From assembly GCA_003447895.1 (NCBI GenBank), contig DLYC01000270.1, positions 10,672 to 20,685 on the forward strand: a DNA stretch of 10,014 nucleotides. Reading direction: 5' to 3'. This document shows positions 1 to 5,895 of the stretch, one piece after another. The notes below the pieces were generated by a model. It did not search any database. It was not told where the DNA came from and saw nothing but the letters and a program-made list of their open reading frames with translations. A program made the translations under genes and the position numbers. The stretch's first letter is position 1, and each line of letters opens with the position of its first letter. The stretch is from Lachnospiraceae bacterium. GTDB taxonomy: Bacteria; Bacillota; Clostridia; Lachnospirales; Lachnospiraceae.

Positions 1-675
1 GTGATCCTCTCCAAGATGGACGGCGATACCAGAGGCGGCGCGGCGCTCTCGATCAAGGCGGTCACGGGAAAGCCGATCCTCTATATCGGTATGGGAGAGA
101 AGCTCTCGGATCTCGAGCAGTTCTACCCGGACCGGATGGCGGGCCGGATCCTTGGAATGGGCGATGTCCTTACGCTCATCGACAAGGCGCAGCAGGCGCT
201 GGACAAGCAGGACGAGGAAGAGAGCCGGGATATGGTCTCTCACCTCAAGAAGGGCAAATTTGACTTCAACGACTACCTCAACAGTCTCAAGCAGATGCGC
301 AAGATGGGAGGACTTTCCAGCGTTCTCGGCATGCTTCCCGGACTTGGCATTAACAGGGACCAGCTCGAGGGAGCCATTGATGAGAAGCAGCTAAAGAGAA
401 CGGAGGCGATCGTCCTCAGTATGACTCCGGAGGAGAGAATGAATCCGAAGCTCCTCACTCCGCAGAGAAAGTACAGGATCGCCAAGGGCTCCGGAAATGA
501 TATTTCCGAAGTGAACCGCTTTATCAAGCAGTTCAACCAGATGTCCAAGATGATGAAACAGGCCGGTGGCGGCGCGAAGAAGGGAAAGAGACGCAGAGGC
601 GGAAATCCCTTCGGCGGCATGGGCGGTTTCGGAGGAATGGGCGGCATGGGAGGAAGAGGCGGATTTCCGTTCTGA
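1..675 (+). CDS. ffh: Signal recognition particle protein Ffh, C-terminal part (5' end outside window)
   Basis: Ffh is the SRP54-family GTPase that binds the SRP RNA and signal sequences of nascent membrane and secreted proteins and delivers ribosomes to the receptor FtsY. Only the last 224 residues are in the window, so the GTG at position 1 is an internal Val codon. Visible are the end of the NG domain, with the G4 guanine-specificity motif SKMD (residues 4-7, where TKxD is usual) and the following GDTRGGAALS segment, then VTGKP and the GMGE closing motif. The methionine-rich M domain starts near residue 80. Its finger-loop/hydrophobic region includes GGLSSVLGMLPGLG (103-116), and the RNA-binding RIAKGSG motif is at 159-165. 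The protein ends in a basic patch (GAKKGKRRRGG) and a Gly/Met/Phe repeat tail. Stop TGA is at 673-675. Identification is secure; rpsP follows 147 bp downstream, as is common in Firmicutes. Confidence 0.97.
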   Translation: MILSKMDGDTRGGAALSIKAVTGKPILYIGMGEKLSDLEQFYPDRMAGRILGMGDVLTLIDKAQQALDKQDEEESRDMVSHLKKGKFDFNDYLNSLKQMRKMGGLSSVLGMLPGLGINRDQLEGAIDEKQLKRTEAIVLSMTPEERMNPKLLTPQRKYRIAKGSGNDISEVNRFIKQFNQMSKMMKQAGGGAKKGKRRRGGNPFGGMGGFGGMGGMGGRGGFPF

Positions 676-680
676 TCCTC

Positions 681-743
681 TCCGGGAACCCGGACCGGGG
701 GCGCTTTAAGGCGCAGAGTATGAACCAGAATTTTATTCTGTTC
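681..743 (+). other. Structured ffh-rpsP intergenic segment with inverted repeats
   Basis: Within the 147-bp gap between ffh and rpsP, TCCGGG (681-686) and CCCGGA (689-694) form a near-perfect palindrome, and a second CCGGG lies at 695-699 that could compete for the CCCGG arm. Further on, CAGAAT (726-731) and ATTCTG (735-740) are perfect inverted repeats separated by TTT. The stem can extend to TGAA/TTCA (721-724 and 741-744) if C725 is bulged out. No U-tract follows either hairpin, so neither looks like an intrinsic terminator. A TAAAAT box lies at 748-753, but no acceptable -35 box is seen 16-18 bp upstream, so I do not call a promoter. A role as an S16 leader or an mRNA-processing site is only inference. 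Confidence 0.3.
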
Positions 744-811
744 AATATAAAATGCCCGCCGGCACAGAAATGACTGAGACGGGTGAAATTCAAGAAAATT
801 CATAACATTTT

Positions 812-817
812 AGGAGG
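812..817 (+). promoter_or_regulatory. Ribosome binding site of rpsP
   Basis: A consensus AGGAGG sits 5 nt before the ATG at 823, inside TAGGAGGAAATC. It is a full six-base match to the anti-Shine-Dalgarno core, fitting a highly translated ribosomal protein. Confidence 0.9.
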
Positions 818-822
818 AAATC

Positions 823-1065
823 ATGGCAGTTAAGATCAGATTGAAGAGAATCGGTGAGAAGAAGGTACCTATGTACAGAATTGTTGTTGCTGAGGCATCC
901 ACCCCCAGGAACGGCAGAGCGATCGAAGAGATCGGAACCTACAATCCCAACACAGACCCCGCTACTGTAAAGGTTGACGCGGAAGCAGCCAAGAAGTGGA
1001 TCGCTAACGGCGCACAGCCCACTACTGTTGTTAAGAAGCTGTTCAAACAGGCCGGCGTTAAATAA
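823..1065 (+). CDS. rpsP: 30S ribosomal protein S16
   Basis: S16 (bS16) is a small primary-type protein of the 30S subunit that binds 16S rRNA early in assembly. The 80-residue product has the normal family length and the expected N-terminus ([14 protein letters not shown]), followed by the conserved YRIVVAE (18-24), S-RNGR (26-32) and EEIGTYNP (35-42) segments. The C-terminal part carries [11 protein letters not shown] (57-67). The start is fixed by the AGGAGG at 812-817. rpsP between ffh and khpA is the standard Firmicutes order and links SRP with ribosome synthesis. Any promoter would have to lie in the 147-bp gap upstream, where only a -10-like box is visible, so read-through from ffh is equally possible. 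Confidence 0.98.
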   Translation: MAVKIRLKRIGEKKVPMYRIVVAEASTPRNGRAIEEIGTYNPNTDPATVKVDAEAAKKWIANGAQPTTVVKKLFKQAGVK

Positions 1066-1123
1066 GAGTATACTTGCACTTGTTGAATACTAAGTTCGGA
1101 CCTGACAGTCGGAAGGAATATTT

Positions 1124-1351
1124 ATGAGAGAATTAGTTGAATTGATCGCCAAGGCGCTTGTCGATCATCCCGATGAGGTTGTCGTTACTCAGACGCAGGA
1201 GGGCAAGAACATCCGGATCCAGCTTCATGTCGCACCTTCTGACATGGGCAAAGTTATTGGCAAGCAGGGCAGAATCGCAAAGGCAATCCGTTCTGTAGTC
1301 AAAGCCGCAGCTTCCAGAGAAGATATCAGAGTGGATGTTGACATCGACTGA
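1124..1351 (+). CDS. khpA: KhpA, small KH-domain RNA-binding protein (YlqC family)
   Basis: KhpA (formerly YlqC) is a single-KH-domain RNA-binding protein of Firmicutes. In streptococci it works with KhpB/EloR and affects cell elongation and sRNA-mediated control. The 75-residue product is the usual length and is essentially one KH fold. The RNA-gripping GxxG loop is GKQG at residues 46-49, within MGKVIGKQGRIAKAIR, and a typical helix (MRELVELIAKALVDHP) lies at the N-terminus. GGAAGGA at 1111-1117 lies 6 nt before the ATG and fixes the start. The position between rpsP and rimM matches the conserved ribosome-biogenesis cluster. The 58-bp gap after rpsP has no convincing promoter, so the gene is probably transcribed with rpsP. 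Family assignment is firm; the exact role in this organism is inferred. Confidence 0.95.
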   Translation: MRELVELIAKALVDHPDEVVVTQTQEGKNIRIQLHVAPSDMGKVIGKQGRIAKAIRSVVKAAASREDIRVDVDID

Positions 1352-1376
1352 GCAGCCGATTGAATTGCTATATACC

Positions 1377-1416
1377 CGGCGGCAGCGGATCTCGCTGCCG
1401 CCGTTGTTCATTTTTT
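1377..1416 (+). terminator. Strong hairpin plus U-tract before rimM (terminator or attenuator)
   Basis: A perfect 11-bp G+C-rich stem pairs CGGCGGCAGCG (1377-1387) with CGCTGCCGCCG (1393-1403) around a 5-nt loop GATCT. The downstream TTGTTCATTTTTT (1404-1416) has ten T in thirteen and ends in a run of six T. This resembles an intrinsic terminator, except that the T-run starts 7 nt after the stem. The rimM ribosome binding site begins at the very next base (1417). It may therefore attenuate transcription from rpsP-khpA into rimM-trmD, or set an mRNA 3' end that stabilises the upstream message. No competing antiterminator helix was found by eye. Confidence 0.7.
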
Positions 1417-1421
1417 GGAGG
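1417..1421 (+). promoter_or_regulatory. Ribosome binding site that fixes the rimM start
   Basis: GGAGG ends 6 nt before the ATG at 1428. It decides between this ATG and an in-frame upstream ATG at 1335 that lies inside khpA and lacks a comparable site. Confidence 0.85.
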
Positions 1422-1427
1422 AACACA

Positions 1428-1940
1428 ATGGTAACCAGATTCAGAGTGGGTGTGATCACCGGCACACACGGACTTCGCGGAGAGGTCAAGGTCTATCCGA
1501 CGACCGATGAGCCGGCCAGATTCCTGGACCTCGAGCAGGTCATCCTCGACACGGGACGGCAGGAGAGGGTCCTCAAACTCCGGAGCGTAAAGTTTTTCAA
1601 GAAATTTGTCATCCTGGGCTTTGAGGGACTCGACCGCATTGAGGACGTCGAGCGGCTCAAGGGCGCGGAACTTCTGATTCCCAGAGAAGAAGCCTATGAG
1701 CTGGAGGAAGGGGAATACTTTATCCCGGATCTTCTGGGGCTTAGAGTGGTGACGGAAGACGGAAGAGAGCTGGGGGTCATAAAGGATGTGATCGAGACCG
1801 GCGCGAACAATGTCTATGATGTGAGAAACGAGGACGGGAAAGGGATCCTGATCCCTGCCATAAGCGACTGCGTCCTGGATGTAAACCTTGAAGAGGGAAC
1901 CATGAAGGTTCATCTGCTTCCGGGACTGGAAGACCTGTAA
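1428..1940 (+). CDS. rimM: 16S rRNA processing / 30S maturation protein RimM
   Basis: RimM assists maturation of the 30S head by binding S19 and 16S rRNA. The product has 170 residues, the usual length. The N-terminal RimM beta-barrel carries the signature [18 protein letters not shown] (5-22), followed by the EPARF segment (28-32). A PRC-barrel-like C-terminal domain begins around residue 97 ([16 protein letters not shown]) and ends with the conserved ILIPAI...V...V.LLPGL pattern (140-167). An in-frame ATG at 1335 would add 31 residues, but it overlaps khpA and its coding would run through the hairpin at 1377-1403; the added residues are not RimM-like, so I reject it. trmD follows after 13 bp and is probably translated from the same mRNA. 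Confidence 0.96.
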   Translation: MVTRFRVGVITGTHGLRGEVKVYPTTDEPARFLDLEQVILDTGRQERVLKLRSVKFFKKFVILGFEGLDRIEDVERLKGAELLIPREEAYELEEGEYFIPDLLGLRVVTEDGRELGVIKDVIETGANNVYDVRNEDGKGILIPAISDCVLDVNLEEGTMKVHLLPGLEDL

Positions 1941-1953
1941 TGGAGAACTGATC

Positions 1954-2664
1954 ATGAGATTTCATGTACTCACACTATTTCCGGAGATGATCCTTCAGGG
2001 CCTTGGAACGAGCATCACCGGAAGAGCGATGCAGAAAGGCCTGGTGAGCCTTTCCGCCATCAATATCCGGGATTACGCGGACAACAAGCACCGGAAAGTC
2101 GACGACTACACCTACGGGGGAGGCGCCGGCATGCTGATGCAGGCCCAGCCTGTCTATGACGCCTGCATGGCAGTTCAGGGCACGCTGGAAAAACCTGCCA
2201 GAGTGGTCTATATGTCGCCCCAGGGCGCTGTTTTTACACAAGAGAAGGCCAAAGAACTGGCCCGCGAGGAAGACCTGATCATCCTGTGCGGGCATTACGA
2301 GGGAATCGACGAGAGAGTGCTCGAAGAGGTGGTCACGGATGAGATCTCCATCGGGGACTACGTGCTGACCGGAGGAGAGCTGCCGGCCATGGTCGTGATC
2401 GACACGGTCTCCAGGCTGATCCCCGGCGTTTTGGGAAACGGAGTCTCGGCGGACACGGATTCCTTCATGAACGGCCTTCTGGAATATCCCCAGTACTCAA
2501 GGCCGGAGACCTGGCGGGGCCGGACGGTTCCGGCGGTGCTCTTATCGGGAGACCACGCCAAGGTCGACCGCTGGAGAAAAGAGAAGTCCCTTGAGAGGAC
2601 AAAGGCGCGGCGGCCGGACCTCTACGAAAAGTATATGGAGGAGCACCCCGATGCGCTCAAATAA
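1954..2664 (+). CDS. trmD: tRNA (guanine37-N1)-methyltransferase TrmD
   Basis: TrmD uses S-adenosylmethionine to methylate N1 of G37 next to the anticodon, which prevents +1 frameshifting. The 236-residue product has the family's usual length and start ([12 protein letters not shown]). The trefoil-knot SAM site shows YGGGAGM (54-60), [11 protein letters not shown] (111-121) and [13 protein letters not shown] (132-144). Arg154 (in TVSR) and Asp169 (in DTDSF) fall at the positions of the catalytic residues described for the Haemophilus and E. coli enzymes. The interdomain linker and C-terminal part carry [11 protein letters not shown] (174-184) and [14 protein letters not shown] (195-208). TGGAGA at 1941-1946 serves the ATG. 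It sits between rimM and rplS as in most bacteria. Confidence 0.98.
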   Translation: MRFHVLTLFPEMILQGLGTSITGRAMQKGLVSLSAINIRDYADNKHRKVDDYTYGGGAGMLMQAQPVYDACMAVQGTLEKPARVVYMSPQGAVFTQEKAKELAREEDLIILCGHYEGIDERVLEEVVTDEISIGDYVLTGGELPAMVVIDTVSRLIPGVLGNGVSADTDSFMNGLLEYPQYSRPETWRGRTVPAVLLSGDHAKVDRWRKEKSLERTKARRPDLYEKYMEEHPDALK

Positions 2665-2667
2665 TCC

Positions 2668-2696
2668 TTGCACTTGGCGGTAAGGTGTGTTATATT
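2668..2696 (+). promoter_or_regulatory. Predicted sigma-A-type promoter of rplS
   Basis: TTGCAC (2668-2673) and TATATT (2691-2696) are separated by exactly 17 bp. The -10 box matches TATAAT at five of six positions; the -35 keeps only the TTG core. The region starts 3 bp after the trmD stop codon. Transcription would begin near 2703 and give a leader of about 100 nt before rplS. Prediction by eye only. Confidence 0.5.
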
Positions 2697-2707
2697 ACTC
2701 ATGTTGC

Positions 2708-2779
2708 TTTGACAAATGTCAAAATCATTGACGGTCCTCTGCTGTATCCCGTCAGGCGGTGAATGACGGCAAGAACGTC
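2708..2779 (+). ncRNA. Candidate rplS (L19) leader RNA with mutually exclusive hairpins
   Basis: The leader contains TTTGACA (2708-2714) and TGTCAAA (2717-2723), a short hairpin near the predicted 5' end. It is followed by four segments that can pair in alternation: TGACGG (2729-2734), CCGTCA (2749-2754), TGACGG again (2764-2769) and CGTC (2776-2779). The second segment is fully complementary to both the first and the third, and the fourth is complementary to GACG of the third. This permits 1:2 plus 3:4, or alternatively 2:3. An L19 leader that autoregulates rplS is known in some Firmicutes; I could not match this sequence to its consensus, so membership is inference. No U-tract is present, which argues for translational control or none. 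Confidence 0.4.
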
Positions 2780-2787
2780 CGAAATGC

Positions 2788-2794
2788 AAAGGAG
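2788..2794 (+). promoter_or_regulatory. Ribosome binding site that fixes the rplS start
   Basis: AAAGGAG precedes the ATG at 2801 by 6 nt. It favours that start over an in-frame GTG at 2759, which would add 14 residues encoded by the leader hairpins. Confidence 0.85.
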
Positions 2795-2800
2795 AACAAA

Positions 2801-3169
2801 ATGAACTACGAAATTATCAAAGAACTCGAGAAAGAGCAGCTCAAGACGGACATTCCTGTATTCCATGTCGGCGATACAGTCCGTGTACACAACAGGATCA
2901 AAGAGGGTAACCGCGAGAGAATCCAGATCTTCGAGGGAACTGTCCTGAAGATCCAGGGCGAAGGCCGTGAGAAGAACGGAATCAGGACCACATTCACAGT
3001 CCGCAAAGAGTCCAGCGGAATCGGCGTTGAGAAGACATGGCCTCTTCACAGCCCCAACGTTGAGAAGGTTGAGGTCGTAAGACGTGGTAAGGTCAGAAGA
3101 GCGAAACTTACTTACCTCCGCCAGCTGAGCGGCAAGAAGGCCAAGGTAAAGGCCCTGAACGATCGCTGA
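2801..3169 (+). CDS. rplS: 50S ribosomal protein L19
   Basis: L19 (bL19) sits at the 30S-50S interface of the large subunit. The 122-residue product is close to the usual 115-120. The family landmarks appear in order: [20 protein letters not shown] (21-40), IQIFEGTVL (41-49), [10 protein letters not shown] (60-69), [15 protein letters not shown] (73-87) and the C-terminal [14 protein letters not shown] (94-107). The ATG at 2801 is chosen because AAAGGAG lies just upstream and because the N-terminus then matches the normal family start. An in-frame GTG at 2759 is unlikely. The gene has its own predicted promoter and structured leader, and is followed by a terminator at 3192-3230, so it may form its own transcription unit inside the cluster. 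Confidence 0.98.
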   Translation: MNYEIIKELEKEQLKTDIPVFHVGDTVRVHNRIKEGNRERIQIFEGTVLKIQGEGREKNGIRTTFTVRKESSGIGVEKTWPLHSPNVEKVEVVRRGKVRRAKLTYLRQLSGKKAKVKALNDR

Positions 3170-3191
3170 TCTTTAAACAAGAGTTATTACG

Positions 3192-3230
3192 GATGCCGTG
3201 CTGTAGACGCAGTGCGGCATCTTTTGATTT
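3192..3230 (+). terminator. Intrinsic terminator after rplS
   Basis: A 12-bp stem pairs GATGCCGTGCTG (3192-3203) with CAGTGCGGCATC (3210-3221), with two internal G-T pairs and a 6-nt loop TAGACG. TTTTGATTT follows directly. It lies 22 bp after the rplS stop codon and is a classic Rho-independent terminator, probably leaky or bypassed if rbgA depends on upstream promoters. Confidence 0.85.
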
Positions 3231-3299
3231 GCGCGCTCTATGCGGATGCCTTTGCGGCTTCACAGGGAGAGCGCACAGCGCTTCGGCAGGGAGGGAAGA

Positions 3300-4187
3300 A
3301 TGGACTATCAGTGGTATCCCGGGCACATGACCAAAGCCCGGCGCATGATGCAGGAGAATATCGGGCTCGTGGATCTCGTGATCGAACTGGCGGATGCCAG
3401 GATCCCCCTGAGCAGCCGAAATCCGGACATTGACACGCTGGCAGGGAACAAGGCGAGGATTCTCCTTATGACAAAGGCGGACATGGCAGATCCGGCTCGG
3501 ACGGCGGCCTTTCAGAAGTACTTCGAGGACAAGGGCTTTATGGTGATCGCGATGGACGCGCGGACCCGGAAGGCCAACGACAAGATAAGGGCCTATGTGG
3601 AGAAAGCCTGCGAGGCCAAAAGAGAGAGGGACAGAAGAAGAGGCATCGTGGGGCGCCCCCTTCGCGCGATGGTCGTCGGGATCCCGAATGTGGGAAAATC
3701 CACATTCATAAACTCCTTCGCCGGAAAGGCAAGCGCCAAGACCGGCAACAAGCCCGGTGTGACCCGCGGCAAGCAGTGGATCCGGCTCAACAAGAACCTG
3801 GAGCTTCTCGATACGCCCGGCATCCTGTGGCCCCGCTTCGAGGACCGGCAGGTCGGCGTCAATCTGGCGCTCACCGGCGCCATCCGGCAGGAGCTTTTAG
3901 AGGAGCAGGAGCTTTCCATGGAACTTCTCGATTTTTTGCAAAGAGAGTATCCGTCCCTTCTGAACGAAAAGTACGCGCCCAAAGAGGCCCCCTGGGAGCT
4001 GCCCATGGATACCGCGGAACTTCTGACGAAGATCGCCGGCGCGCAGAACCTTGTGAGGAGCGGCGGCGAGCCGGATTATCAGAGGGCCGCGAAACGGATC
4101 CTCGATGATTTCAGAAACGGAAAGACCGGAAGGATCACTTTGGAGAAAGTGCCCGGGGAGGGAGAAGACAGTGAGCGAGAAGATTAA
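3300..4187 (+). CDS. rbgA: Ribosome biogenesis GTPase RbgA (YlqF)
   Basis: RbgA is a circularly permuted GTPase needed for late 50S assembly in Firmicutes, where it promotes incorporation of late proteins such as L16. The product has 295 residues, the usual length. The N-terminus reads MDYQWYPGHMTKARR, and His9 matches the residue implicated in catalysis in the Bacillus enzyme. Because of circular permutation, G4 comes first: TKAD at 58-61, where NKxD is usual. G1 GIPNVGKS follows at 127-134, the G2-type GVTRG at 153-157, and G3 DTPGILWP at 171-178. The C-terminal RNA-binding domain follows. AGGGAGGG at 3288-3295 fixes the ATG; an in-frame ATG at 3240 would add 20 residues unlike the family. 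The gene overlaps lepB by 17 bp. No clear promoter is visible between the terminator at 3192-3230 and the start. Confidence 0.96.
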   Translation: MDYQWYPGHMTKARRMMQENIGLVDLVIELADARIPLSSRNPDIDTLAGNKARILLMTKADMADPARTAAFQKYFEDKGFMVIAMDARTRKANDKIRAYVEKACEAKRERDRRRGIVGRPLRAMVVGIPNVGKSTFINSFAGKASAKTGNKPGVTRGKQWIRLNKNLELLDTPGILWPRFEDRQVGVNLALTGAIRQELLEEQELSMELLDFLQREYPSLLNEKYAPKEAPWELPMDTAELLTKIAGAQNLVRSGGEPDYQRAAKRILDDFRNGKTGRITLEKVPGEGEDSERED

Positions 4188-4707
4188 AAGCCTGATTTCC
4201 AACATTCTCTATATTGCCGCGGTACTCCTGATCTCTTTTCTCATTGTCCGATATGTCGGGCAGCGGACGGAGGTGATCGGAAGTTCCATGGTGCCGACTC
4301 TTCAGGACGGCAATCAGCTGATCACGGACAAGATCACGTACAGGTTCCGGGAGCCGCGGCGGTTTGAGATCGTCGTATTTCCGCATGAACCGGATCACGA
4401 GTTCTACATAAAGAGGATCATCGGCCTTCCCGGGGAGACGGTGGAGATCGACGGGGAAGGGACGATCTATATAAACGGCGAAGTCCTGGAGGAAAACTAC
4501 GGCTACGGGAAGACGATGCCCCAGGAGATCGAGGGAGAGAAGGTGGTCCTCGGCGATGACGAATACTTCGTCATGGGGGACAACAGAGAGGTCAGCCTTG
4601 ACAGCCGCTATGCGGAGGTCGGCAATATCCCGAGGTCCATTGTCATAGGAAGGGCCTGGCTGAGGCTCTATCCGTTTAATGAATTCGGACTTTTGACAGA
4701 CAAGTAG
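4171..4707 (+). CDS. lepB: Type I signal peptidase LepB (SipS-like)
   Basis: This membrane-anchored serine protease removes signal peptides from exported proteins at the outer face of the membrane. The 178-residue product has a single N-terminal transmembrane helix (about 12-29) and short basic start, the Gram-positive layout. Box B is GSSMVPTL (37-44), with catalytic Ser39. Box D, FYIKRIIGLPGE (78-89), supplies the general base Lys81. Box E (GDNREVSLDSR) lies near the C-terminus. The GTG at 4171 is chosen because GGAGGGAG (4157-4164) lies just upstream and because it gives the normal short cytoplasmic stub. The in-frame ATG at 4105 would add 22 hydrophilic residues and overlap rbgA by more. 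The start overlaps the rbgA end by 17 bp, suggesting translational coupling. Confidence 0.95.
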   Translation: MSEKIKSLISNILYIAAVLLISFLIVRYVGQRTEVIGSSMVPTLQDGNQLITDKITYRFREPRRFEIVVFPHEPDHEFYIKRIIGLPGETVEIDGEGTIYINGEVLEENYGYGKTMPQEIEGEKVVLGDDEYFVMGDNREVSLDSRYAEVGNIPRSIVIGRAWLRLYPFNEFGLLTDK

Positions 4708-4715
4708 GACGCGCT

Positions 4716-5372
4716 ATGACTGAGAAGCAGAGAATCAAACTGGAGATGGAAAAAGAGCGGATCCGCGGGATGCGCGCATTTGAAAACGAACTGGTTAAGG
4801 ATGTACCCGGGCCGGTCATCCTGGCGGGGATCGACGAGGCCGGAAGAGGCCCCTTGGCGGGCCCCGTCGCGGCAGGCGCCGTCATTCTGCCTCCGGACCA
4901 CGACATTCTGTACCTGAACGACTCCAAGAAGCTGTCTGCCAAGAAGAGGGACATGCTCTACGACCAGATCAGGGAGGAAGCCCTCGCGTGGGCAGTGGGC
5001 CTTGTGGAGCCGGAGAGAATCGATGAGATCAATATCCTGCAGGCGACGTACGAGGCGATGCGCCTCGCGGTCAGCCGGCTCAAGGTAAAGCCGACCGTCC
5101 TTGTCAATGACGCCGTCACGATTCCCGGCGTGGACCTTGTGCAGTTTCCTGTCGTCAAGGGAGACGCCAAGTGCATTTCCGTCGCGGCGGCCTCGATCCT
5201 CGCCAAAGTGACCAGGGACAGGATCATGGAGGAGATGGACGGGAAGTACCCCGAGTACGGATTCGCGGGCCACAAGGGGTACGGGACGAAGGAGCACATG
5301 AACGCAATCCGGCAGTACGGGCCGTGCCCGATCCACAGAAGGAGCTTCCTCACAAGGACCCTTCAGAACTGA
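4716..5372 (+). CDS. rnhB: Ribonuclease HII
   Basis: RNase HII cleaves the RNA strand of RNA-DNA hybrids and nicks at single ribonucleotides misincorporated in DNA, starting ribonucleotide excision repair. The 218-residue product has the DEDD catalytic set: Asp40 and Glu41 in GIDEAGRGPLAGPV, Asp132 in VLVNDAV, and Asp150 in KGDAKC. LNDSKKLS (67-74) and SVAAASILAKVTRD are the other conserved blocks, and HKGYGT lies near the C-terminus. About 30 charged residues (MTEKQRIKLEMEKERIRG...) precede the nuclease domain, probably a helix and shorter than the extension of the Bacillus enzyme. AGGA at 4706-4709, overlapping the lepB stop, serves the ATG 8 bp after that gene. It is probably transcribed with rbgA and lepB. 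Confidence 0.97.
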   Translation: MTEKQRIKLEMEKERIRGMRAFENELVKDVPGPVILAGIDEAGRGPLAGPVAAGAVILPPDHDILYLNDSKKLSAKKRDMLYDQIREEALAWAVGLVEPERIDEINILQATYEAMRLAVSRLKVKPTVLVNDAVTIPGVDLVQFPVVKGDAKCISVAAASILAKVTRDRIMEEMDGKYPEYGFAGHKGYGTKEHMNAIRQYGPCPIHRRSFLTRTLQN

Positions 5373-5387
5373 CGGCTCAAAAGAGCC

Positions 5388-5840
5388 ATGGAAACGGAGG
5401 TGACGCTTGGTTTGTCCGGGGAAAACCTGAGAAAGACCGGGAGCGAGATGGAGGAGTTCGCGGCAAAATATCTCATGAGCCGCGGCGTCAGAATCCTGGA
5501 GAGAAACTACAGGTCAAAAGAAGCGGAAATTGACATCATCGGCGCGGAGGGCAGCACGCTCCTCTTTGTCGAAGTGAAGGCGCGCGGAGGCAAGAGGAGC
5601 GGCTCGGCATCGGAAGCGGTGGGAGCTGCCAAGCAGAAGCGGATCTGCCGGTGCGCCGACTACTACCTCCACTCGAAAGGGATCGATCCCTACAGGACCG
5701 GGATCCGGTTCGATGTCGTCGCGATCACGATGAAGGAGGGGGACGGAAGTATAGAGCCTGTCCAAGAGATCCGCTGGATCCAAAATGCATTTCCCTATAC
5801 GCCGTTTAGGAGGACGAAGCCGCACTGGAGAGTGTGGTGA
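5388..5840 (+). CDS. yraN: YraN / UPF0102 family nuclease-fold protein
   Basis: YraN proteins have a PD-(D/E)XK-type nuclease fold related to Holliday-junction resolvases; their cellular role is not settled. Seen here are the conserved helix with G-x4-AAKYL (18-29), GVRILERNYR (33-42), and the fold's acidic core EIDII (47-51) and VEVKAR (61-66), followed by AVGAAKQKRI (78-87) and RFDVVAI (107-113). From the ATG at 5388 the length is 150, somewhat longer than the usual 115-130. The start is uncertain. ATG 5388 has no ribosome binding site and directly follows the small hairpin GGCTC-AAAA-GAGCC (5374-5387). GGAGGTGA (5396-5403) is an almost full anti-Shine-Dalgarno match placed for a TTG at 5412, which would give 142 residues. 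The extra C-terminal residues after 130 are basic and aromatic. Confidence 0.9.
   Translation: METEVTLGLSGENLRKTGSEMEEFAAKYLMSRGVRILERNYRSKEAEIDIIGAEGSTLLFVEVKARGGKRSGSASEAVGAAKQKRICRCADYYLHSKGIDPYRTGIRFDVVAITMKEGDGSIEPVQEIRWIQNAFPYTPFRRTKPHWRVW
5396..5403 (+). promoter_or_regulatory. Strong Shine-Dalgarno sequence inside the 5' end of yraN
   Basis: GGAGGTGA matches eight of the nine bases complementary to the 16S rRNA 3' end. It lies downstream of the ATG at 5388 and 8 nt before an in-frame TTG at 5412, so it suggests that the TTG may be the true start. Confidence 0.55.
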
Positions 5841-5846
5841 TGTAAA

Positions 5847-5884
5847 AGCCGCCCTAAGAATCATTCTTAGGGCGGCTGCTTTTT
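5847..5884. terminator. Strong bidirectional terminator between yraN and prs
   Basis: A perfect 14-bp stem pairs AGCCGCCCTAAGAA (5847-5860) with TTCTTAGGGCGGCT (5864-5877) around the loop TCA. On the + strand GCTTTTT follows; on the - strand the flanking AAAA (5844-5847) gives a short T-run. It sits 6 bp after the yraN stop and 11 bp past the end of the convergent prs gene, so it can serve both. Confidence 0.92.
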
Positions 5885-5895
5885 GGGGGCTGTAT

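Noticed and set aside
746..753. TATAAAAT as a promoter for rpsP
   Set aside because: A good -10-like box, but the bases 16-18 bp upstream (around CCAGAA) do not resemble a -35 element.
1073..1082. CTTGCACTTG after rpsP, repeated at 2667-2676 after trmD
   Set aside because: The second copy contains the predicted rplS -35 box, but the first has no -10 box at a proper distance; a shared 10-mer is expected by chance in 10 kb.
1335..1427. 31-residue N-terminal extension of rimM
   Set aside because: It overlaps khpA and the hairpin, is not RimM-like, and GGAGG at 1417-1421 clearly serves the ATG at 1428.
3190..3398. CGGATGCC found three times (3190, 3243, 3391)
   Set aside because: One copy is a terminator arm, one is in the rbgA upstream gap and one is rbgA coding sequence; spacing is irregular and no shared context suggests function.
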